From contig CP088295.1 in NCBI GenBank assembly GCA_024666565.1, positions 4,997,485-5,061,484 on the forward strand: a stretch of DNA of 64,000 nucleotides. Direction: 5' to 3'. Below, piece by piece: positions 51,587 through 60,506 of the stretch. This DNA comes from Svornostia abyssi. Its GTDB lineage: Bacteria > Actinomycetota > Thermoleophilia > Solirubrobacterales > Solirubrobacteraceae. The first letter of the stretch is position 1. Every line of letters begins with the position of its first letter. The notes beneath the pieces were generated by a model, which was given only the letters and a program-made list of their open reading frames with translations, had not been told where the DNA came from and made no database searches. Both the position numbers and the translations under genes were made by a program.

Positions 51587-52113
51587 AACGCGACCGGCCC
51601 GGACCGGCAGACCCGGGCGGCCAGGGGCGGGGTCAGCCTCGCCACCACGCGCAACGTCCCGCGAAGGCCGTCCTCGCCCATGCGCGCGTCGGCGTTGACC
51701 TTGGCGGTCGCGCTCCAGCCGTTGTCCCACGTCGCACTCACCCCCTGACGCCTGGTGCGGAGGGTGGTGCCGGCGACCATGTCCTGCGGGCTGTGAACGA
51801 ACTGGCGGTAGGAGAATCCGACGTATCCTCCGCTGCCCGGGCGGCGTCCGCACCACAGCGTGATCGAGCCGACGTCCCAGCCGATCGGCCGGCCGTCCCG
51901 TATCTCGACCCGCATGGAGTGCCCCTGCTCGGTGCGTCCTTGCAGCACGGTCGTCACACCGGGCGCCGCGATGCGCTCCACCGGGTGCGTGGCCCACGGC
52001 TGCTCCCCCTCCGCATCACCACCGCGCTGCTGCCACGCCAGCACGATCAGCCCGATGCTCACCGGGTAGAAGACCAGGCGGACGATCCACATGAGCTTGC
52101 GGTTGCTCGGCAT
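51556..52113 (-). CDS. Single-pass membrane protein with extracytoplasmic domain
   Basis: 185 residues from ATG 52113. A short basic N-terminus (PSNRKLMWIVR) leads into one membrane helix (LVFYPVSIGLIVLAW), then an exported beta-rich domain with Gly/Trp (YVGFSYRQFVHSP, SATWDNGWSATAKVNADARM) and two Cys (ITLWCGRR, ARVCRSG). I recognise no family. It overlaps the convergent gene by 31 bases. Confidence 0.65.
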   Translation of the reverse strand: MPSNRKLMWIVRLVFYPVSIGLIVLAWQQRGGDAEGEQPWATHPVERIAAPGVTTVLQGRTEQGHSMRVEIRDGRPIGWDVGSITLWCGRRPGSGGYVGFSYRQFVHSPQDMVAGTTLRTRRQGVSATWDNGWSATAKVNADARMGEDGLRGTLRVVARLTPPLAARVCRSGPVAFYLTRTNPPA

Positions 52114-52178
52114 CGCCCCGACTCATCGGCAGCGACCGTTCGCCACTCAACGTGTCTCGACGAACGGGCCGGGCGCGC

Positions 52179-53522
52179 TCAGCCGGGGGCGGTTGCGTCG
52201 GGCGCGGGCTCCATCCGGTTCGAGAACCGCAGCGTGATGATCATCGCCACCACCACGGCGACGATGATGAGCGGGGACGACCCGGCGCCCGCCTCGGCGG
52301 TGAGCAGGATGCCGAGCACCGCCGCCGACAGCGGCAACCGGAGCACCGCGACGGCTGCCGCCGCCATGCCGACCGCGACCGCCGAGGTCTCCGAGAAACC
52401 GGGCAGCTCGGCCGCCATGAGCCCCGCGGCGGCGCCGAGGAACAGCGCCGGGAAGGTCGGGCCGCCGCGGAAGCTGCCGAGCGACAGCGAGTAGGCCAGC
52501 CCCTTGCACAGGAGCAGGAGGGCGAGCGTCGCCAGCGGCCAGTCGTCCGCACCGGAGATGAGGACCGGCAGCGCGTCCTGGCCGGAGAGCAGCACGCTGA
52601 CCGACGACTGATCGGTCGCGGCGCCGAAGATGAAGGCCAGGACGGCGACGGCCACGCCGACCGCGGGCAGGACGACGAAGGGGCGCGGCGTGGCCAGCTT
52701 TTCGGTCTCCCGGCCGATGCGCAGCATGAGCTGCACCACGACCGCGATGACGGCGGCGAGGAGGATCGCCCAGAAGAAGTCCGCCACGCTCGGCTCGTCG
52801 AACTTCGGCAGCGGGAGCGCGCCCAGCGCGTAGTCGCTCGTGTTCAGCCCCGTGACCGATCCGATGCCGATCGAGACGAGGCTGCCGAGGCCGGCCGCGA
52901 GCAAGCCGGGTAGCAGCACGAGCCGCTGCTGCGCCCCGCCGAGGCCGGTCGCCTCGATGAGGATGATCGCGGCGATGATCGGCGACTCGAAGATGAACGA
53001 GAGCGCGGCGAAGCTGCCCCCGGCCGCGATGATCATCATCGCCTGCGGCGGTACCTCACGGCGGGTGAGGTGCACGGTGTAGATCGCCAGGCCGGTGCCA
53101 AGCGCGATGAGCGGGGCCTCCGGGCCGAGCACCAGGCCGAAGCCGATCGACCCGACCGCGGCGAGCATGATGCCGGGGACATCGATCGGCTGGGCCGGGT
53201 CGCCACCGGCGAGACCGTGGGCCGGAATGTGCCCGCCCTTGCCGGGGAGCCGAGCCACCGCGAAGGCGACGATGACGCCCGCCACCGCGAGGACGACCAC
53301 GAGGTACCAGAGCGGCAGCTCGCCGTCGATGCCCACGCTGTCGGGCAGGTTCTTGAAGAGCAACTGCTGCAGCTGGTAGGTGCCCTCGAGGAACAGCCAC
53401 GCCGCGAACGAGACGACGAAGCCGACGATCCCCGCGAGGACCAGCAGGCCGACGAACGGCCTGCCGCGGATGATCTCGTCCGCCTGCTCGGAGGTCAGTT
53501 CGGGTTGCGCGGATGCGGACAT
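52179..53522 (-). CDS. ClC-family chloride channel or antiporter
   Basis: 447 residues from ATG 53522, with about 12 or more membrane helices in two inverted halves. The ClC signatures are recognisable in altered form: GKGGHIPAHGL near residue 95 (in place of GSGIP), VLGPEAPLIALGTGL near 132 (GPEAP for GREGP, with the gating Glu kept), and SFRGGPTFPALFLGAAAGLM near 360 (GxFxP region). The protein carries chloride or other halides, possibly with protons. Single gene; the next gene (53542) begins beyond a short gap on the same strand. No CBS domains. Confidence 0.85.
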   Translation of the reverse strand: MSASAQPELTSEQADEIIRGRPFVGLLVLAGIVGFVVSFAAWLFLEGTYQLQQLLFKNLPDSVGIDGELPLWYLVVVLAVAGVIVAFAVARLPGKGGHIPAHGLAGGDPAQPIDVPGIMLAAVGSIGFGLVLGPEAPLIALGTGLAIYTVHLTRREVPPQAMMIIAAGGSFAALSFIFESPIIAAIILIEATGLGGAQQRLVLLPGLLAAGLGSLVSIGIGSVTGLNTSDYALGALPLPKFDEPSVADFFWAILLAAVIAVVVQLMLRIGRETEKLATPRPFVVLPAVGVAVAVLAFIFGAATDQSSVSVLLSGQDALPVLISGADDWPLATLALLLLCKGLAYSLSLGSFRGGPTFPALFLGAAAGLMAAELPGFSETSAVAVGMAAAAVAVLRLPLSAAVLGILLTAEAGAGSSPLIIVAVVVAMIITLRFSNRMEPAPDATAPG

Positions 53523-53541
53523 CGCGCGATGAGACTACGCG

Positions 53542-55786
53542 TCAGCTCAGCCGGACGCGCGCCGTGGCCGTGGCGCTCTGCCGCCCGGCCGTGGCGGTCA
53601 CGCGCAACCGGTAGGTGCCCGGCTTGGCCCGCCGGCCGTTGAGCCGCCGGTTCCAGGCGATGACGTTCTGGCCCACCCGACCGTCGGCCTTCGCCACCGT
53701 GACGCTCCGACCCTTCGGCGGGATCACCGTGAGCGTGACCTTCGCCTTGCTCGTCAGCGCGTAGCGAACGCTGACCCGGCGCGAGGTGATCCGCTGCTGG
53801 TAGGTCACGAGGACCAGCCGCTCGGTGGTCGCCGCCGCACTGACGCCGCCGCTGGGTCCGGCGGGGCCGACCGGGCCGGTGGCCCCGGTGGCGCCCGTCG
53901 CGCCGGTCGCACCCGGAAGGCCCGGAAGGCCCGGCACGAGCGGCTGCTGGAAGAAGAACGTCGACTTCGCCCGGGTGTCGCCGTTCGTATCGGTGACGAC
54001 CCAGCGCCCCTCGTACCGCCCCGGGGCCACACCGCTCACCGGCACACCACTCGTCGTGTTCGCGTTGCCGACCACGGTGAACGGCGCGACCGACAGCGGG
54101 TCGGTGCGCGGCCGGTAGGAGAAGATCAGCGCAGGCCCGAAGCCGGACCACGGGAACGCGGCGACGTCAACGTCGCCGAACGCCGTCCACGTCGCGCCCC
54201 AGGTCGCGGCGCCGTCGGCGGGGACGACACCCGTGGGACTCGGCGGCGCGACCGCGGTGCCACCACCGGCGTGGTCGTCGAGCAGCGCGATCGCATCCGT
54301 GCCGAGGAGGTCGCGGTAGGCGGGCTCGTAGAGCTCGTCGCCGACGGGCGTCCCACCCGGACCGCACAGCAGGTCTCCGCCGCCGTACGGGCCGTTCAAC
54401 CCGAGCCAGCGCCCGGGCGCGCACGCCCCGCTCACACCGCCGATCCAGCCATCGGGCTGCCTCTCGCCGAGGTCGAGCCGCAGCGGCGCGACGGTCACCT
54501 CGGCGAGCACCCGCTGGGGCGCGGCCGCCATGCGCAACGTGACGACGTCACCCGTCTGCGGAGCGTTCGTCAGCTGCTCGGTGACCGTCCCGCCGTTGCC
54601 CGTGATGTCGAGGCTCTGCAGGACCGTCCCTCCGCGCCGGTGCAGGAGCTGAACCGCCGCACCATCCCCGACACTGGTGCACCCGACAGCCGGGCCGTCG
54701 AAGCGGACGTCGTAGCGCAGCACGACGCACGAGGGGGCGACGCGCGCGTCCTGCCAGGAGCCCGAGTCGCGCAGCGCGCCGAGGTCGCCGACGCCGCGCA
54801 TCGGCGCAGCCTTCGTGATCGACAGCGTCGCCGGGCGAAGCTGGCCGCCCTCGCCCCAGAACCGCCCGAACAGCTCGGCGGTCACGGGATCCTGGTCGGT
54901 GATCGGTCCGCCGGAGAGGTCCATCGCGAGCTCAGACGTCGCGAACGGATCGGGGTTGTCGCTGATGCCGAGGACGTCGCCGAGCGACGTGTGGTGCGCG
55001 ATCGCGCGCGGGCAGGCTCCGGCCTGCCCGCACTCCGGGACGAGCACGCGCAGCTCGGTTCCGCCGGGGCTCACCCAGACCCGCACGGACGAGAGAACGT
55101 CGAGGCGGATCGTCATGTCCGGCGGGACGCCCGAACTGGTGTCCGAGCCCGCCACCGGAGACGGCCCGGTGTAGTCGACGACGAGCGTGTCGCGGTCCTC
55201 CGCCACCGCCCGCTGCGGGAGGGCCGCCGTCCAGGTGCCATCGGTGGCGTTGATGTTCACCACCGGGCTGACGTCGACCTCCCGCGGTGTCCCGTCGCGG
55301 GCGTCGCGGCGCAGGCGGACCTGCACCGTCGCCGCCCCGGTGAGGTTCCCGCCGACGTCGCCACTGACCTGCGTCCCGTTCACCGTCACCTTGACGAGCG
55401 GCGGGACGAGCGTCGCGCCCGCATCGGCCTGCGCGCCGACGGGCGCGCTCCAGGTCGTGCCGCCGTCGTCGGAGGCCTCGACGCGGCAGCCGATCCGGTG
55501 ATTGACCTGCTGCGGGGTGGACATCCTCGTGGCCGAGTGGACCGCCGTCTGCGACCCGAGGACCTGCTCGCCCGGCCCAGGATCCAGCACCCAGGTGAAG
55601 CGGAAGAGACCGGCCGCCGGAAACCAGGAGCCGCCCGAGCAGGTGTTGCCGAGGGGGGACGCCCTCGCCCAGCCACCAGCCCAGCTCGGGCGGCGACGTG
55701 TTGACCGGCGCCGCAGCCGCCGGGGGCACGACGGACAGGAGCAGCGCGACAAGGATCAGCGGGATGCAGCGGACCGGACGGGGCAT
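53542..55786 (-). CDS. Secreted protein with collagen-like repeat, frameshift in a G6 run at 55653
   Basis: ATG 55786 starts a signal peptide (RPVRCIPLILVALLLSVVPPAAA) and NTSPPELGWWLGEG, then the frame is lost. Removing one base of GGGGGG at 55653-55658 joins it to the long second frame, for 747 residues. The second frame has beta-rich domains with Cys pairs (PECGQAGACPR; ACAPGRWLGLNG; LLCGPGG), a collagen-like stretch of about eight GXX triplets (GLPGLPGATGATGATG) near residue 640, and a C-terminal Lys/Arg/Thr-rich beta tail ending TATARVRLS, like other secreted proteins here. It is likely a surface fibre or adhesin. Function unknown. Confidence 0.7.
53847..53933 (-). repeat. Collagen-like GXX coding repeat
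   Basis: The minus strand encodes GLPGLPG(ATG)4 PVGPAGPSGG inside the gene at 53542. The DNA is a degenerate trinucleotide-triplet repeat and prone to slippage. Confidence 0.75.
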
Positions 55787-55876
55787 CTGCGCATCGTCCC
55801 CCTGCGCCGGTCCGCCGACGACCGTGCCGACTGCCGTTCCGCCGTGCGGAAAACCCGTGTATCGAACGTGCGCGGG

Positions 55877-57343
55877 CTACGCCGTCGCGGCCTCCAGCAC
55901 CTCCGGATGCTTCTCCCACAGCTCGCCGAGGATCGTCTCGACGTGCCGGAAGAGGTCCGCGTCGGGGGCGAGCCCTGCTGTGAATCCCGACAGGTAGAGG
56001 AGGTTCTTGAAGAACAGCACGAGCTCCTTCGGCATCCGGAAGCCGCCCGCCGCCAGCACCCGCAGCACGCGGCCGAGCGTCTGGCCGAGCCGGTCGAACG
56101 TGACCGCGCCGTCGACGCGCTGCTCGAGGCGGTCGGCCTCCTCCTGCAACGCGGCGGTGAGCGCCGGCAGGTCGGCGCCGTCGGGGATCGCGCCGAACCG
56201 CGCCATCGCCGCGATCTGCCCCGCCGCATCGCCGGCCGCGAACGCCGCGAGGAACGCGACCAGGCCGGCGCGCTGCGCGACGTCGAGCCGGCCGCAGATC
56301 CCGAAGTCCACGAGCGCGAAGTTCCCGCCGTCATCGACGAGCACGTTGCCGGCGTGCAGGTCGCCGTGGAAGAGCCCGTGGACGAGGGTGCTCTCCAGCA
56401 CCCCGCGGATCGCCAGCTCGACGAGCCGCTCGCCGTCGAGCTCCGCGCCGTACACCGCGGGCGCGTGTGCGTAGGAGACGCCGTCCATGTGCTCCATCAC
56501 GAGCACCCGCTCGGTGACGAGGCCCGGGATCGGGCGCGGCACGCGGACGTAGTCCAGGCCGGCCTGCTCAAAGGCCAGCGCGCAGTCGACGAGGTTCTGC
56601 GCCTCCAGGCGGAAGTCGAGCTCCTCGAGCGTGAGGTGGGCGAACAGCTCGACGAAGCCGCTGAGGTTCGCCGAGCGCGCCGCGGGATGCAGGCGCTCGG
56701 CGAGCGCGCTGGCCAGCGCGAGCGTTTCGATGTCCGCCCGCAGGCGGCGGCGCAGGCGCGGGCGGCGGACCTTCACCACGACGGGCGTGCCGTCGCGCAG
56801 CACGCCGCGGTGCGCCTGCCCGATCGAGCCGGCGGCCAGCGGCTCAGGATCCATCTCGACGAGCTCGGAGCTCGGCCCGAACTCGTCGGCGACGACGCGC
56901 GCCGCGACGCCGGGGCGCAGTGGCGGTGCCTCGTCGCGGCACCAGGCGAAGGCCTCGACCCACTCGTCGGGCAGCAGGCCCTGCCCGCTCGCGATGAACT
57001 GGCCGAGCTTGATGTACGCGGGCCCGCCGGCCTGCACGAGGCGCTCGGCGCGGCGCAGCGCGCCACGGCCGGCGTCGGGCGGGGCAACGGGCAGGCCGGA
57101 CGCCGTGGCGGCGGCGGAGAGCAGGACGAGCGGCGCGTCGGGGGCCGCGGCGCCGGCGATACGCCAGCTAGTGGACGCGAGCGAGCCGATGGTGTCGGTC
57201 CACACGCGCGGCGTGGCGAGGGCGACGGCGTCGGTGTGGGCGCGGCGCCGCACGGCGGGCAGCGTGGTCTGCCAGATCCGCGCCTGTGCGGCCAGCCCGG
57301 GGCGGCCGTCGATCCAGGGGGAGGCGGTGGCGGTATGTACCAT
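55877..57343 (-). CDS. ABC1/UbiB-family atypical kinase
   Basis: 488 residues from ATG 57343. The ABC1 signatures are all visible: the KxGQ motif as YIKLGQFIASGQGLLPDEW near residue 110, AAGSIGQAHRGVLRDGTPVVVKVRRP near 170 (Ala-rich loop and Lys), TLEELDFRLEAQN near 238, catalytic HGDLHAGNVLVDD near 325, and metal-binding FALVDFGICGRL near 340. The C-terminus (PKELVLFFKNLLYLSGF) is typical too. ABC1 proteins are ATP-dependent and affect lipid or quinone metabolism. It lies divergent from the multicopper oxidase operon. Confidence 0.9.
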   Translation of the reverse strand: MVHTATASPWIDGRPGLAAQARIWQTTLPAVRRRAHTDAVALATPRVWTDTIGSLASTSWRIAGAAAPDAPLVLLSAAATASGLPVAPPDAGRGALRRAERLVQAGGPAYIKLGQFIASGQGLLPDEWVEAFAWCRDEAPPLRPGVAARVVADEFGPSSELVEMDPEPLAAGSIGQAHRGVLRDGTPVVVKVRRPRLRRRLRADIETLALASALAERLHPAARSANLSGFVELFAHLTLEELDFRLEAQNLVDCALAFEQAGLDYVRVPRPIPGLVTERVLVMEHMDGVSYAHAPAVYGAELDGERLVELAIRGVLESTLVHGLFHGDLHAGNVLVDDGGNFALVDFGICGRLDVAQRAGLVAFLAAFAAGDAAGQIAAMARFGAIPDGADLPALTAALQEEADRLEQRVDGAVTFDRLGQTLGRVLRVLAAGGFRMPKELVLFFKNLLYLSGFTAGLAPDADLFRHVETILGELWEKHPEVLEAATA

Positions 57344-57390
57344 GAAATGATGTTACATAGATCCGTGCGGGTGGTTACGAAAAGATCGCG

Positions 57391-57419
57391 TTGCCGCACA
57401 GGTTTAGACATGACATAGT
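57391..57419 (+). promoter_or_regulatory. Candidate promoter of the multicopper oxidase operon
   Basis: TTGCCG (57391-57396) and CATAGT (57414-57419) are separated by 17 bases. The predicted start of transcription coincides with the GTG at 57427, and no ribosome binding site precedes it, so the mRNA may be leaderless. The ACATAG hexamer here also occurs at 57355-57360, and ATGnAAn5TTnCAT at 57342-57358 forms an imperfect dyad that might bind the DtxR protein. Confidence 0.45.
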
Positions 57420-57426
57420 TCTGGTC

Positions 57427-58479
57427 GTGACACCGCTCAGTCGCCGGAAGCTCCTTGCCGGATCCGCTGCTCTGGGCGGCGTGGCCGCGCTTGCGCACAC
57501 CGCGGTCCCACACGGCCACCCGTGGGAGCCCGAGGCCAACGCGGCGTCAGGGGGCCACGACGGAGATCACAGCGTCGCGCACGCCGGCTCGTCGGGCCAC
57601 GCCGACTTCCGCGACGCAGGCACGGTGGACCACGCGCGCAACGGGTTCGACCCGCAAGAGATCGTCCGCGACTTCGACTGGGGGAAGACCCGCCGCGGCC
57701 CCAACGGACGCGTCATCCGCGAGTGGGAGCTCGTCGCGACCGACAAGGAGATCGAGGTCGCCCCGGGCGTCACGTTCGCCGCGTGGACGTACAACGGCCG
57801 GATCCCCGGCCCCACCCTGCGCTGCCGTGAAGGCGAGCGGCTGCGGATCACGTTCGTCAACGGGTCCGCGCACCCGCACACCATCCACTTCCACGGCCTG
57901 CACCCCGCTGCGATGGACGGCGTGCCCGGCCAGGGCGCGGGCGAGATCGCGCCCGGCGGCCGCACCGTCTACGAGTTCGACGCCCTGCCGGCGGGCCTGC
58001 ACCTCTACCACTGCCACGTCCGACCGCTGGCCGAGCACATCGCCAAGGGCCTGTACGGCGCGTTCATCGTCGACCCGAAGGACGGCCGACCCGACGCCGA
58101 CGAGCTCGTCATGGTCATGAACGGGTTCGACACGAACTTCGACCGCGCGAACGAGTTCTACGCCGCGAACACCATCCCGTTCGCCTATATGAACCGGCCG
58201 ATCCAGGTCAAGCGCGACGAGCTCGTGCGGGTCTACCTCGTGAACATCCTCGAGTACGACCTCATCAACTCGTTCCACCTGCACGGCAACCTCTTCGACT
58301 ATTACCCGACGGGCACCGCCAGCCGGCCGAGCGAACTCACCGACACGGTCATGCTGTGCCAGGGCCAGCGCGGCATCCTCGAGTGGCGCTTCCCCTACGC
58401 GGGCAAGTACATGTTCCACGCGCACCAGTCCGAGTTCACCGAACTCGGCTGGCAGGGCTTCTTCGAGGTGCCGGGCTGA
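57427..58479 (+). CDS. Two-domain multicopper oxidase
   Basis: 350 residues from GTG 57427. A twin-arginine-like signal (TPLSRRKLLAGSAALGG) is followed by a His-rich segment (PHGHPWEPEANAASGGHDGD). Copper ligands: HTIHFHGLH near residue 155, LYHCHVRPLAEHIAKGLYG near 198 (type 1 Cys and His, with Leu at the axial position usually taken by Met), FHLHGNLFDYY near 280, and FHAHQSEFTELGWQGF near 330. Four HxH motifs mean a trinuclear centre plus a type 1 site in domain 1. Such enzymes oxidise metals (Fe, Mn, Cu) or phenols with O2. It overlaps the next start (TGATG), so it is coupled to the ZIP transporter. Confidence 0.9.
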   Translation: MTPLSRRKLLAGSAALGGVAALAHTAVPHGHPWEPEANAASGGHDGDHSVAHAGSSGHADFRDAGTVDHARNGFDPQEIVRDFDWGKTRRGPNGRVIREWELVATDKEIEVAPGVTFAAWTYNGRIPGPTLRCREGERLRITFVNGSAHPHTIHFHGLHPAAMDGVPGQGAGEIAPGGRTVYEFDALPAGLHLYHCHVRPLAEHIAKGLYGAFIVDPKDGRPDADELVMVMNGFDTNFDRANEFYAANTIPFAYMNRPIQVKRDELVRVYLVNILEYDLINSFHLHGNLFDYYPTGTASRPSELTDTVMLCQGQRGILEWRFPYAGKYMFHAHQSEFTELGWQGFFEVPG

Positions 58480-59696
58480 TGGAGGGACGCGTCGCGACCC
58501 CCGAGGAGATCCCGGCCGCGGGCCCGTTCAGCGGTGCGCCGACGTGGCTGCTCGGCCTCGTCCCCCTCGTCCTCATCATCGCGTCGATCGGCACCTTCGC
58601 CGTCCTCGGCGGCCCCGGGCTCGGGGAGCGGACCGGCCCCCCGGTCGAGGAGGTCGCGATCGAGCGCACGGTGCTGGAGCCAGGCGTCATCGAGCTGACG
58701 GTGCGCAACGACGGCCCGGACGCGGTCACCATCGCGCAGGCCGTCGTCAACGACGCGTTCGTGCAGTTCTCCGGCGCCGACGAGCCGATCGAGCGCCTGC
58801 GCACCGCCACCGTCCGGATCTCACAGCCGTGGATCGAGGGCGAGGCCTACGAGGTCGCGCTCGTCACCTCGACCGGCGGCACGATCGTCCACGAGATCCC
58901 GGTGGCCGTCGAAACCCCGGAACCCGACCTGTCGTTCTTCGGCCTCATGGCGCTCCTCGGCGTCTACGTCGGCGTGATCCCCGTCGCGCTCGGCATGCTC
59001 TGGCTGCCGTGGGTGCGGCGGATCCCAGCCACTTGGCTGCGTGGCGTCATGGCCGTCACGGTCGGCCTGCTCGCATTCCTGGCCTTCGACGCCACGCTCG
59101 AGGGCTTCGAGCTCGCCGGCGAGGGCTCTCAGGCGTTCGGCGGCAGCGCGCTCGTGCTGCTCGGCGCCGTCGTCGCGTACCTGCTGCTCAGCGGCACCAC
59201 CGCCTGGATGACGCGGCGCAAAGCCGCCGCCAAGGCCGCGGGAGCGAGCGCCGGGACGCTCGCGCTCATGGTCGCCGTCGGGATCGGCCTGCACAACCTC
59301 GGCGAGGGCGTCGCGATCGGCGCGTCCTACGCCACGGGCGCGCTGGCGCTCGGCGCGTTCCTCGTCGTCGGCTTCGCGATCCACAACACGACTGAGGGCC
59401 TGGCGATCGTCGCGCCGCTCGCCCACCAGCGCGTCCGGGTCGGCCGCCTCGCGCTGCTCGGTCTCGTCGCCGGCGCGCCGGCCGTGCTCGGCGCCTGGAT
59501 CGGCGCCGCCGCGTTCAACGCCAGTGCCGCCGCGTTCCTCTTCGGTTTCGGCGCCGGCGCGATCGCCCAGGTCATCGTGCAGCTCACGCCCAGCCTGCGC
59601 GACGACGACGGACGGGTGCTGAACCCCATCGCGGTCGGCGGGATCCTCGCCGGTCTGGCGGTGATGTTCCTCACCGGGCTCCTGGTGGCCGCCTGA
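58479..59696 (+). CDS. ZIP-family metal transporter with N-terminal extracytoplasmic domain
   Basis: 405 residues from ATG 58479, overlapping the oxidase stop. An N-terminal helix (WLLGLVPLVLIIASIGTFAVLGG) is followed by a beta-rich domain of about 100 residues (IELTVRNDGPDAVTIAQAVVND) outside the membrane. Then come eight membrane helices with the ZIP metal motifs HNLGEGVAIGAS near 272 and HNTTEGLAIVAPL near 310. ZIP proteins import divalent Zn, Fe or Mn. The extra domain is not usual and could receive metal from the coupled multicopper oxidase. The next gene (DtxR) overlaps its stop by TGATG. Confidence 0.9.
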   Translation: MEGRVATPEEIPAAGPFSGAPTWLLGLVPLVLIIASIGTFAVLGGPGLGERTGPPVEEVAIERTVLEPGVIELTVRNDGPDAVTIAQAVVNDAFVQFSGADEPIERLRTATVRISQPWIEGEAYEVALVTSTGGTIVHEIPVAVETPEPDLSFFGLMALLGVYVGVIPVALGMLWLPWVRRIPATWLRGVMAVTVGLLAFLAFDATLEGFELAGEGSQAFGGSALVLLGAVVAYLLLSGTTAWMTRRKAAAKAAGASAGTLALMVAVGIGLHNLGEGVAIGASYATGALALGAFLVVGFAIHNTTEGLAIVAPLAHQRVRVGRLALLGLVAGAPAVLGAWIGAAAFNASAAAFLFGFGAGAIAQVIVQLTPSLRDDDGRVLNPIAVGGILAGLAVMFLTGLLVAA

Positions 59697-60385
59697 TGGC
59701 CTCCGGACCGCACCGCGTCGGGCACACGGGCTCCTCGGAGGCCGTGGAGAACTACGCCAAGGCGATCTACTCGCTGCAGCAGCGCGCCGACGGCCGGGCC
59801 GTCTCGACGAACGATCTCGCCGAGCGGATGGAGGTCACCCCGGCGTCGGCCTCGTCGATGGTGCGCAAGCTGACCGAGCTCGGGCTCGCCGAGCACGAGC
59901 CGTACCACGGCGTGTCGCTCACCGACGACGGCGCGCGGCTCGCGCTCGAGGTCCTGCGCCACCACCGCCTGCTCGAGCTGTACCTCGCCGAGCACCTCGG
60001 CGTGCCGTGGGACCGCGTGCACGAGGAGGCCGAGGCGCTCGAGCACGTGATCTCCGAGGACCTCGAGGCGCGGATCGCAGGAAAGCTCGGCCACCCCACG
60101 CACGACCCGCACGGCGACCCGATCCCCAGCGCCGACCTCGTCATCGCCGAGCCGGGAACGCGTGCACTGGCCGACCTCGCCGCGGGCGACCGCGGGACGT
60201 TCGCCCGAGTCTCCGATTCGGATCCCGAGATGCTGCGCTACCTGACCGGCCGCGGGATCGCCTTGGGCGACGAGTTGGAGATCCTCGAGCGCCAGCCGTT
60301 CGACGGCCCGCTGACCGTGCGCGTCGGCGACTCGCTGCACACGCTCGGCGGGGGACTGGCCCGCGCGATGCGCATCGCCGACTGA
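59696..60385 (+). CDS. DtxR/MntR-family metal-dependent repressor
   Basis: 229 residues from ATG 59696, overlapping the ZIP stop. N-terminal winged helix: SEAVENYAKAIYSLQQRADGRAVSTNDLAERMEVTPASASSMVRKL. The dimerisation domain has metal-ligand-like HHRLLELYLAEHLGVPWDRVHEEAEALEHVIS with His and Glu, and DPHGDPIPSAD. A C-terminal SH3-like/FeoA domain follows (GDRGTFARVSDSDPEMLRYLTG; LEILERQPFDGPLTVRVGD). It represses metal-uptake genes when loaded with Fe or Mn. As the last gene of the oxidase-ZIP operon it probably regulates the operon itself. Confidence 0.9.
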   Translation: MASGPHRVGHTGSSEAVENYAKAIYSLQQRADGRAVSTNDLAERMEVTPASASSMVRKLTELGLAEHEPYHGVSLTDDGARLALEVLRHHRLLELYLAEHLGVPWDRVHEEAEALEHVISEDLEARIAGKLGHPTHDPHGDPIPSADLVIAEPGTRALADLAAGDRGTFARVSDSDPEMLRYLTGRGIALGDELEILERQPFDGPLTVRVGDSLHTLGGGLARAMRIAD

Positions 60386-60465
60386 GATCACCATCTACGA
60401 CACCGCGTAGTGGACATCCGTCGAGACCGCTCATGGCGAGTGGTCGACCCACCGATCACTGGAAG

Positions 60466-60482
60466 GCACGCGCCCTGCGTGC
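60466..60482 (+). terminator. Hairpin between DtxR and FliL genes
   Basis: GCACGC-GCCCT-GCGTGC gives a 6-bp stem in the 121-base gap after the DtxR stop (TGA at 60383-60385); no T-run. It may end the oxidase-ZIP-DtxR transcript. Confidence 0.4.
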
Positions 60483-60506
60483 GCACCCTCGATCCGGTTC
60501 CCCGCC

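Noticed and set aside
53847..53933. CRISPR-like or tandem DNA repeat
   Set aside because: It is an in-frame collagen-type GXX coding repeat, with no spacers.
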